Assembly (NCBI GenBank): GCA_031213475.1
Contig: JARUPZ010000017.1
Span: 4,398,849 to 4,462,848 of the forward strand
Direction of reading: 5' to 3'
DNA: 64,000 bases
DNA from: Nereocystis luetkeana
Lineage: Eukaryota > Sar > Phaeophyceae > Laminariales > Laminariaceae
The notes beneath the pieces were generated by a model. The model was not told the DNA's origin and did no database searches. It saw only the letters and a program-made list of their open reading frames with translations. The position numbers and the translations under genes are program-made. This document shows positions 56,150 through 64,000 of the stretch, piece after piece; position 1 is the stretch's first letter; each line of letters opens with the position of its first letter.

Positions 56150-58110
56150 GAGGCTGATCCTCCGCGGTTTTAATTTTTTCTTACTCTTTGTTTCTTTTAT
56201 GTTTAGTCCTCGTAATAGGGGTCCTGTGGCGGGGGTGGATGACGAGTCTGCTTCGCTTGTTTCGTCTCGCCGAACGCCGAGGGACAAGGCATAGTTGACG
56301 AACGCATGACGGAGACGCGTCCCGCCTCAGCAACTACTGCGAGACCGAGGAATTACTCCCTGAGGAACAGTGCGGCTTCCGCCCCGCACGATCAACGATT
56401 GATATGTTGTTCGTCGTGCGCCGGCTGCAAGAGCTCGGATGACAGATAAGAATCCCCCTGTACGTGTGCTTCATTGATCTGCAGAAAGCGTACGACTCTG
56501 TCGACCGACAGCTGTTATGGGAGGTACCCACACGCTTTCTCCTACCAACCAAGATGCTGAGAATTGTCCGTAAATCCCACGATGGCATGCGGGCTCGCGT
56601 GGGTACTGATGACGGCGAGCACTCGGAATGGTTTGATGTCACGCAGGGGCTGCGGCAAGGCTGTGTACTATCACCGTTACTGTTCAACGTGTTCTTCGCT
56701 GCTGCGTTACACGTCATACTGTAGTACCCTTCAGCCAAGACGGAGCCATCCTAAGGGATTTGGTCCAACTCAGTGATGTTGGAGTAGTTTGAACAGAGAA
56801 TCAGGAACCTTTGACGTGCGTGCGAAGCGCTGTATGGGGCATGTTATACGCTAATGGCGCAGGAATTGTCTCGAAGCCGGCTGAAGGGCTCGCGAAAATA
56901 ATGGCAGTCATCGTGACTGTCTTCGAAGCAACAGGCCTCACGGTGTCGGAGAAGAAGACAGAGACCATGCTTACAAACACCAGACCAGACAACCCTCGCC
57001 CCACCACTCGCCATCGAAGCAGCAGGCCAGAGGTATAAGCAGACGACCCAGTTCTTGTACCTAGGCGGCCTTATCCACAAAAACGCTGACCTCTCGCTCG
57101 AAATCGACCGACGGATCCGTCTCATGCGAGCATGCTTCAAACGGTTCGGCCCGGAGTTGTATGATAGGGCTCCCCTTAGCCTGAAAGTTCAAATGCTGAA
57201 CGCCGAGGTGATTGAGACCCTGCTGTACGGGGATGTGACGTGAACCCTCAAAGTGGAACACTTTGCCAAGCTTCGAACGGCTCACCACCAAGTCCTGTTG
57301 CGAGTCAATGAGTTCCAGCACCGACTTCGTACTGACCATGCCACCCTCTCGTACGCGAAGGCCCTCAAGATGACACGTTGCGAGAGTATCGAAACGACCA
57401 TTCGTAGACAGCGGCTCTTCTTTGCGGGGGGCGTGCCACGGCAAAGCAAGGAGCGACTACCCAGTCGGGTAATGTTCGGGACGATAGCTGGTGGGGAGAA
57501 CCCGAGACCAGGCGGGAAGTTCAAGACTTGGCATAGATGCATAGGCGACCATCTTATGGAGTTCCGCGCCACCGAAGGGTCAACGGAAGTTGCCCCCTTA
57601 GTGTTTAAAGTTGAGACCGCGCTGTGGTCCGCGGCAGCAAAAAAGGCCGGGAAGTGGTACCGGGGGATCCTTGACGCAGCCGAACGGTACATGATGACGT
57701 GGCACGAGGCTGAGGATGAGATGAGTAGGCAGCACCGACCATCCGCCGTGGATGGTGTCCAAGGGAATGGGGGCGGGCGGGGGGGCAACCGCAGAAGTGG
57801 CAGAAACCTCGACAAAGGCAATGCGGAGAGGTTGAACAGCAGGAGTAGAAGGGGAACTGCAGCGGACGAAAGCAGGAAGGAGATGGCAGACAGGGTAGCA
57901 AGGCACCCGGCCGACTAGGAAGTAGAATATGACTATACTACTAGTGCCACCAACTGGTGCAGCTGGTTCGAACGTGGTCTTCCCTTGCCTTCTCTTCTTT
58001 TTGTTATGTTTTTTTTCCTTTCTTGCGCTGATTCTGCCTGATTTTCATTTTATTTTATTTTATTCTATTCTTTTTTTCGATGGATCGTATCGATTGATAA
58101 GCCGTATTGC
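56150..58110 (+). mobile_element. LINE copy 3, 5'-truncated, with diverged tail fragment upstream
   Basis: A diverged tail fragment (56150-56320: 'ggatgacgagtctgcttcgc', 'catagttgacgaacgca') runs into an RT-starting LINE copy (about 56320-57918) followed by its own tail. The tail is interrupted at 58111 by a SINE and resumes at 58461. Confidence 0.8.
56320..57918 (+). pseudogene. LINE RT and C-terminal region, disabled
   Basis: It starts at the RT segment corresponding to NYCETE, and retains the CGFRPARST stretch that copy 2 has lost. Then a TGA before the [18 protein letters not shown] box, [17 protein letters not shown], a stop after HVIL (56724), a catalytic box with ANG in place of ADD (about 56850), a frame change after KKTETM, a TGA at 57241-57243, and an open C-terminal block to the natural stop at 57918 (ending RVARHPAD). 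This copy gives the fullest C-terminus of the family in the window. Confidence 0.85.
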
Positions 58111-58460
58111 AGCCGGTCGCCTCGGTGGTTCAAGTGGTTAACCTCGAATTCTACTTGTGTTCGAGTCCTGGGTTCGAGCCCCAGGTGGGTCGGACTTTTG
58201 CCTTTATTTGCAAAAATAAAAATAAAAAGGATTCAATTGTTGATAGCGCCTTGCAGCGTGGGTAGGCACAATTCGATGCGAGTCGACGAGGGAAGAAGAG
58301 GCTGAAATCTTCTCGCGATAAAAATGAAGGCACGTACCGTAGCGGGAAAGGGGGAGAAGAGCCTGCTATGTGACCCCGGATCTGAGTTACGAGTTGGAAG
58401 GAGAGAGAGAAGAAGATGGGCCAAGATAATAAATTGGATGAGCAAAACAAAAATAAAAAA
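58111..58460 (+). mobile_element. Complete tRNA-derived SINE
   Basis: The tRNA-like head has a pol III A box TGGTTCAAGTGG (58126-58137) and B box GGTTCGAGCCC (58171-58181). A T-arm-like hairpin is visible (CTGGG, loop TTCGAGC, CCCAG) and a D-stem GGT/ACC. A conserved body of about 240 bp follows from 'ggattcaattgttgatagcg' to 'agaagatgggccaagata', then an A-rich tail (58445-58460). It sits inside a LINE tail: 'gataagccgtatt' before and 'gcagtcgtgtggcgtgg' after are contiguous in other LINE copies. The parent tRNA was not determined. Confidence 0.88.
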
Positions 58461-59160
58461 TGAAGCAGTCGTGTGGCGTGGTTGGATGTCGAACCTGCTC
58501 TGCTCGTTTAGTATTGTCTGACGCGAAGGGGCTGTGCATAGTTGACGGACGCAGGGCGGAGCGGCAGTCTGGGTAGCAAGGTACCAGGCGGATTAGCAGG
58601 GAGAACATGGCTATACTACTCGTAAGAACCACAAACTGCTGCCGCCACCTGGAGGGTGCTTTGGGCTTTGGTCTGCCTGTTATTTTCGCTTTGTTATTTT
58701 TCCCTTGGTTATTTGTCTTACTCTGCTTACAAGGAGTGGTGTTTTTGTTTTTGTTTTCTTTCCTTTTTCCAATGCGTTTTTTTTCAAGTGTTGACCACCT
58801 CGCCTGCGGGGGAGGGGGCACGACAGATTGTTTCTTGTAGTTTTTCTTTATTTATATATATTTTTCTCTTTCGATTTGTATTCTTTTTTGGTTTTTCTTT
58901 ATATGGTGTCCTTTCGCTTCTCTACTTCATAGAATGTATATGTCGTCCCTATCGTATCTAGTATGATGACATGGCATTGCATTGCCCACTGCTGTGCTTG
59001 CTGCATACCTGGTACGTGGGAACGTAGTTTCTCTGTGGCCTAGATTTGTGACCACAGCTTGTATCTCCTCTAGGATTAAAGAATCAGGAACGGACACTGG
59101 TTGTACTGGATGTCGACGGGTAGCAAGAACGGTTTAATGTGAAGAACACACACATACACA
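58461..59160 (+). mobile_element. LINE copy 3 tail, after the SINE
   Basis: Continues the tail interrupted at 58110: 'gtgtggcgtggttgg', 'ggtagcaaggtaccaggcgg', 'cgacagattgtttc', then the terminal segment ('ttgtactggatgtcgacggg') and the ACACAC-rich end at 59145-59160. Confidence 0.8.
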
Positions 59161-59640
59161 CATTGAAGGAGTCGTGTGGCGTGGCCGGATGACGAGCCTA
59201 CTCTGCTTGTTTCGTATTGTCCGTCACGAAGGGGCTGGGCAAAGTTGACGAACGCAGGGCGGAGACGGCAGTCAGGGTAGCAAGGTACCAGGCGGACTAG
59301 CAGGGAGAACCTGGCTATGCCACGCGTACGACAAACTGCTGCCGCTAGTTGGACGGTGCTTTGTGCTTTGGTTTGCCTGTTATTTTCCCTCCGTTATTTT
59401 TCCCTTGGTTCTTTGTCTTACTCTGTTTACAAGTTTTGAGTGTGTATATATTTTTTTTCCCCAGCTCCTTTTTTTTCCAGTGTTTGCCACCCCGCCTGCG
59501 GGGGGGGGGCACGACAGTTAGCTTTTACTATTTTTTCTATATTTTTTTTCCTTTTCCTTTCTTTCCCCCCTTTTTCCCTTTTTTCTTCTTTGTTTTTGTT
59601 TTCTCTTTGAGGGCCCATCTTAACAAACAACGTACTTCAT
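59161..59640 (+). mobile_element. LINE tail-only copy
   Basis: Begins abruptly after the ACACAC end with 'ttgaaggagtcgtgtggcgt' and covers the tail to about 59610, where it degenerates. The arrangement is head to tail with copy 3. Confidence 0.75.
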
Positions 59641-60329
59641 GACAATAGAATGGGGGGGAAAAAAATGATTTGATTCGAATAGAATTTCGTGAAATACATA
59701 CCTTTGGGTCCTATCGAGACATAAGCGTATACCTGGCACCTGGTATATTTTTTAGATCGAATAACGCACAAGCGACAACGAACACCAAAGGGCAACCAAC
59801 GAGGCTATCGCGCTTGGGATGTCTTGGGTGGCTGGCGCAGCCCCGAAGCCTCACGCAGGCAGCAGCGACGGGGATACAGCGATCGATCTTCTGAGCGAAG
59901 TCGTGACCTTGTCGGTGCTCATGTGATTCGCGAGGCAAACAGGGATAAAAAACTCGGTTTGCGACGGCCCTGTAAATTTTTGAGGAGCCGCCGACGGTCT
60001 CCTTTGTTTTAGAGACCGTCGGATCTCGCGCTGCGGCTCCTCCCGTGGCCCTGTCTCACGGGAATGGTGGATCTCACCTGTAAAGCAGTCGACGATACGG
60101 CTCAAGTTTTTGCGTGGCTTCCTTCGGTTTCAGGAACATGTCACGTCGAGTTGGGCAATCTCCCCGATTTGAATAACACGAAGAGCAAAAAAAGTCCCAA
60201 AAGACATCTTGTCGAATTCGTTTTTTTTGTTTTTTATCCGAATCAAACATCCAAATGACTGATGGGTGATTCACTTTTCGATCAATCATATGCAAATAGA
60301 TTTTCAATTTTTTTTTTTCTCCTTTTTCT
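59641..60329. other. No recognisable gene; one GC-rich hairpin
   Basis: At 59982-60042 'ccgacggtctc' pairs with 'gagaccgtcgg' around 'ctttgtttta', with outer 'gaggagccg' and 'cggctcctc' also complementary (bulge on the right arm). It resembles a structured-RNA or terminator-like hairpin, function unknown. No supported ORF. Confidence 0.5.
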
Positions 60330-60898
60330 GATATATACCTGATAAGCCGTACTGAAGAAGCCGTGTGGCGTGGTTGGATGACGAACCTGCTCTGCTCGTT
60401 TCGTATTGTCTTACGCCAAGGGGCTGGGCATAGTCGACGAACTCAGGGCGGAGACGGCAGACTGGGTAGCAAGGTACCAGGCGGATTAGCAGTGGGAACC
60501 TGGCTATACTACTCATACCACAAACTGCTGCCGCCACCTGGAGGGTGCTTTGGGCTTTGGTCTGCCTGTTATTTTCTATTTGTTATTTTCCCTTTGATAT
60601 TATTATTATTTTTTCCCCTTGGTTCTTTATCTTACTCTGTTTACAAGCAGTAGTGTTTCCGTTATTTTTTTCTTTTTTCCAGCTCGTTCTTTTTCGAGTG
60701 TTGGCCACCTCGCCGGCGGGGAGGGGGCACGACAGATTGTTTCTCCTAGTTTTTGCTTTCATTTGTTGTTATCTTTTTCTTTTTCTCTTTCGATTTGTCT
60801 ACTTTCTTTTTGTTTTCTCTTTGATTGTTTCTATATGTTTCACTATTTTATAGATTGTGTATGTTGTGCCTGTCGTATCTATCAATAGTTTTGATTTA
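60330..60898 (+). mobile_element. LINE tail-only copy, upstream of an inserted SINE
   Basis: From 'ctgataagccgtactgaaga' through the whole tail to 'cctgtcgtatctatcaatag'; the rest of the terminal segment is replaced by the SINE and the junction to an inverted LINE. Confidence 0.8.
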
Positions 60899-61231
60899 TT
60901 TATTTTTTTATCCCATTCATTATCTTCGCACATCTTCTTCTCTCTCTCCTTCCAACTCGTAACTCAGATCCGGGGTCACACAGCAGGCTCTTCTCCCCCC
61001 TTCCCGCTACAGTACGTGCCTTCATTTTTATCGCGAGAAGATTTCAGCCTTTTTCTTCCCTCGTCGACTCGCATCGAACTGTGCCTACCCACGCTGCAAG
61101 GCGCTCTCAACAATTGAATCCTTTATTGTTTTTGCAAATAAAAGTCAAAGTCCGACCCACCTGGGGCTCGAACCCAGGAATCAAACAAGTAGAATTCGAG
61201 GTTAACCACTTGAACCACCGGGGCGACCGCT
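60899..61231 (-). mobile_element. Complete tRNA-derived SINE, minus strand
   Basis: Same family as 58111-58460. On the minus strand the head begins near 61230 with the same A box (TGGTTCAAGTGG) and B box (GGTTCGAGCCC), then the body, and ends in A-rich sequence at 60900-60915. The flanks 'tcaatagt' (before) and 'tcaataat' (after) are a likely imperfect 8-bp target duplication within a LINE tail. Confidence 0.88.
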
Positions 61232-61239
61232 CAATAATA

Positions 61240-63250
61240 TGATGACCTGACATTGCATCGCCCGACAGGCTGGACATACACAATCTATGAAAAAGTGAAA
61301 GGAAGTAGAAACAATCAAAGAGAAAACAAAAACAAAGTAGACAAATCGAAACAGAAAAAGAAAAGAGAAAAAAATGAAAGCAAAAACTAGGAGAAACAAT
61401 CTGTCGTGCCCTCCCCCCGCAGGCGAGGTGGCCAAAACTTGAAAAAAAACGAGCTGGAAAAAAAAAAGAAAAAATGTAAAAACACCACTCTTGTAAACAG
61501 AGTAAGACGAAGAACCAAGGAAAAAAATAACAAAGGGAAAATAACAGGCAGATCAAAGCCCAAAGCACCTTCCAGGTGGCGGCAGTAGTTTGTGGTACGA
61601 GTAGTATAGCCAGGTAATCCCTGCTAATCCGCCTGATACCTTGCCACCCAGACTGCCGTCTCCGCCCTGCGTTCGTCAACTATGCCCAGCCCCTTGGCGT
61701 CAGACAATACGAAACGAGCAGAGCAGGTTCGTCATCCAACCACGCCACACGGCTCCTTCAGTACGGCTTATCAATCAGAACAGGAAGAGAAAAAATATAT
61801 ATAATGAAAATCGCGGAGAGTCAGCGCAAGAAAGAAAACAAACAAAACAAAAAGAGAAGACAAGGGAAAACCACGTCGAACCAGCTGCACCAGTTGGTAG
61901 CACAAGTAGTATGGTCGTGTTCTACTTCCTGGTCGACTTGGTGCCTTGCTACCCTGTCTGTCATATCCTTCCTACTTTCGTCTACAGCCGTTTCCCTTCT
62001 ACTCCTCCTGTTCCCCCCCCTCTCCGCATTCCCTTGGTCGGGCTTTCTGCCACTTCTCCTGTTGCCCCCTCCACCCCCGTTCCCTTGGACACGATCCATG
62101 GCGGATGCGCGGCGCTGCCTACTCATCTCAGCTTCAGCCTTGTGCCAACTCACCATGGACCGCTCGCCTGCCTCAAGGATCCCCCGGTACCACTTCCCCG
62201 CCTTTTTGGCTGCAGTGGACCACAACGCGGTCTCAACTCCAAACACCAAGGGGGCAACTTCCGTTGACCCGTCGGTGGCGCGGAACTCCATAAGGTCTTC
62301 GACTATGCATCTATGCCAAGTCTTACACTGTCCGCCTGGTCTCGGGTTCTCCCCACCAGCTATCGTCCCGAACATTACCCGACTGCGTAATCGCTCCTTG
62401 CTTTGCCGTGCCACGCCCCCGGCAAAGAAGAGCCCCCGTTTACGAATGGTCGTTTCGATGCTCTCGCAACGTGTCATCTTGAGAGCCTTCGCGTACGAGA
62501 GGGTGGCAGGGTCAGTACGAAGTCGGCGCTGGAAGCCAATGACTCGCAACAGGACTTGGTGGGGAGCCGTTCGAAGCTTGGCAAAGTGTTCCGCTCTGAG
62601 GGCCCACGTCACACACCCGGACAGCAGGGTCTCAATCACCTCGGCCTTCAGCATTCGGACTTTAAGGCTAAGGGGGGCGGTCGTCCTATCATACAACTCC
62701 GGGCCGAACCGTTTGAGGCATGCTCGCATGAGGCGAATCCCGTCGGTCGATTTCGAGCGAGAGCGCAGCGTTTTAGTGGATAACGCCACCTAGGTATAAT
62801 AATTGGGTCGTCTGCTTATACCTCTCGCCTGCCGCTTCGATGACGAGCGGTGGTGCGAGGGTTGTCTGGTCTGGTATTTGGCAGACCATTGTCTCTGTTT
62901 TCGTTTCCGACACCGTGAGGCCTGCTGCTTCGAAGACAGTCACGATGACTTTCATCATTTTCGCGAGCCCTTCAGCCGACTTCGACACAATTCCTGCATC
63001 ATCGGCGTACAACATGCCCCATACAGACCTTCGCCCGAACACCAATGGCTCCTCCTTCCCTGTTCGAACTTCTCCAGCTTCACTGAGTTGGACCAAATCT
63101 CTTACGATGGCTTCGTCTTGGCTGAAGCGTACTAGTAGGACGCGTAACGCAGCAGCGAAGAATACGTTGAACAGTAACGCTGATAGTACACAGTCTTGCC
63201 GCAGCCCCCGCGTGACATCAAACCATTCCGAGTGCTCGCCGTCATCAGTA
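61240..63250 (-). mobile_element. LINE copy 4, 5'-truncated
   Basis: Minus strand. It starts at about 63250 in the RT (upstream of CVLSALLFN-like codons), with an intact YADD region, C-terminal block, 3' tail (61800 down to 61265) and truncated terminal segment. Tail to tail with the plus-strand copy at 60330-60898. Confidence 0.85.
61821..63096 (-). pseudogene. LINE RT catalytic box and C-terminal block, two lesions
   Basis: GMLYADDAGIVSKSAEGLAK is intact (about 63020). The frame then runs to LYLGGVIH and meets TAA at 62787 where other copies have GAA. A one-base insertion near 62745 ('cgacgggatt' on the minus strand against 'cgacggatc') shifts the frame, after which the C-terminal block is open to 61821. 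Only these two changes separate it from an open frame over this part. Confidence 0.85.
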
Positions 63251-63276
63251 CGAAGTAGAACACGACCATACTACTA

Positions 63277-63386
63277 TTACGGGGGCCAACAGTTAATAGG
63301 ACCTACGGTAACACAAAAAAACTACATACTTCACCATTTTTACTTTTAATACCAATATTTGTTTTATTTACTATGGTCCCCCGTAA
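63277..63386. mobile_element. MITE family A inside LINE tail, first of a tandem pair
   Basis: TTACGGGGGCC at left and CCCCCGTAA at right. The LINE target reads 'actactagtgc' uninterrupted at 57940; here TA is present on both sides of the inserted pair, which defines the element ends as TTACGG...CCGTAA with a TA duplication. 110 bp. Confidence 0.88.
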
Positions 63387-63394
63387 TAGTACTA

Positions 63395-63504
63395 TTACGG
63401 GGGACCATATTAAATAGGACCTACGGGGGACACAAGCACCTAAATATTTCGCTTTTTTTACTATTATAACAATATTTGGTCCTATTTACTATGGTCCCCC
63501 GTAA
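63395..63504. mobile_element. MITE family A inside LINE tail, second of a tandem pair
   Basis: TTACGGGGGACCATA at left and ACTATGGTCCCCCGTAA at right, 110 bp, separated from the first copy by the 8-base spacer TAGTACTA. Confidence 0.88.
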
Positions 63505-64000
63505 TAGTGCTACCAACTGGTGCAGCTGGTTCGAACGTGGTCTTCCCTTGTCTTCTCTTTTTGTTTTGTTTTTTTTCTTTCTTACGCTGACTCTCCGTGA
63601 TTTTCATTTTATTTTTTTCTCTTCCTTTTCTGATTGATAAACCGTACTGAAGGAGCCGTGTGGCGTGGTTGGATGACGAACCTGCTCTGCTCGTTTCGTA
63701 TTGTCTGACGCCAAGGGGCTGGGCGTGGTTGACGAACTCAGGGCGGAGACGGCAGTCTGGGTAGCAAGGTACCAGGCGGATTAGCAGGGAGAACCTGGGT
63801 ATACTACTCGTACCACAAACTGCTGCCGCCACCTGGAAGGTGCTTTGGGCTTTGGTCTGCCTGTTATTTCCCCTTTGTTATTTTTCCTTTTTACTTTTTC
63901 CCTTGGTTCTTTGTTTCACTCTGTTTACAAGCAGTGGTGTTTTTTCTTATTTTATTGTTTTTTGTTCTTCCTTTTTTTCCAGCTCGTTCTTGTTCAAGTG

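Larger units (their letters stand above)
63251..64000 (+). mobile_element. LINE tail-only copy with two MITEs, cut by window end
   Basis: Starts at 'gaagtagaacacgaccatac' (end of the LINE ORF), is interrupted by MITEs at 63277 and 63395, and resumes at 'gtgctaccaactggtgcagc'. The tail continues to the end of the window. Confidence 0.8.

Overview
The window looks like nuclear DNA of a brown alga (Phaeophyceae, probably an Ectocarpus relative). The main evidence is two genes built from tandem Cys/His repeats of the form C-x4-C-x16-C-x2-H-x12. This is the EsV-1-7 domain, expanded in brown algae and named after a gene of the Ectocarpus virus EsV-1. Long gene-poor stretches, CAG/CTG tracts and many transposon families fit a complex eukaryotic genome. 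There is no bacterial gene organisation. Many long open frames here have no ATG or sit in GC-rich or microsatellite DNA and are not genes.

Left part (1-22.6 kb): GC-rich duplicated blocks (34-3960), two tandem MITEs (7.87-8.10 kb), the first EsV-1-7 gene with a decayed 3' module (10.14-11.52 kb, minus strand), a possible coding exon (12.3-12.77 kb), a tRNA-like duplicated cassette (15.5-15.7 kb), a SINE fragment (15.9 kb), a Q-rich possible exon (17.7-18.2 kb) and a 0.3 kb-arm inverted repeat (18.58-19.23 kb).

Middle (22.6-45 kb): a rearranged Ty1/copia remnant (22.64-25.14 kb) with two nearly identical 477-bp LTR segments in the same orientation around a 0.41 kb-arm palindrome; a CAG tract (26.4-27.0 kb); an unusual GGAAGCTTCC-rich satellite (32.3-33.1 kb); the second, longer EsV-1-7 gene (37.6-39.1 kb, minus strand); and several MITE or foldback elements (42.6-45.3 kb).

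Right part (45.8-64 kb): a nest of one non-LTR retrotransposon (LINE) family. One near-complete minus-strand copy (55.7 to 50.4 kb) carries an AP-endonuclease and a reverse transcriptase, broken by a 25-bp deletion and by a 774-bp DNA transposon. Several 5'-truncated copies lie in both orientations, twice meeting tail to tail. tRNA-derived SINEs and TA-flanked MITEs have inserted into the LINE copies, which gives empty-site comparisons and a relative order of insertion.

The two EsV-1-7 genes are the only confident host-type genes. They share repeats, flanking sequence and a 3' module, so they are a dispersed paralogous pair; the shorter one appears to have lost its C-terminal part. Introns, UTRs and promoters cannot be resolved by eye. 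Boundaries of repeats are approximate (within about 5-20 bases) unless stated otherwise.
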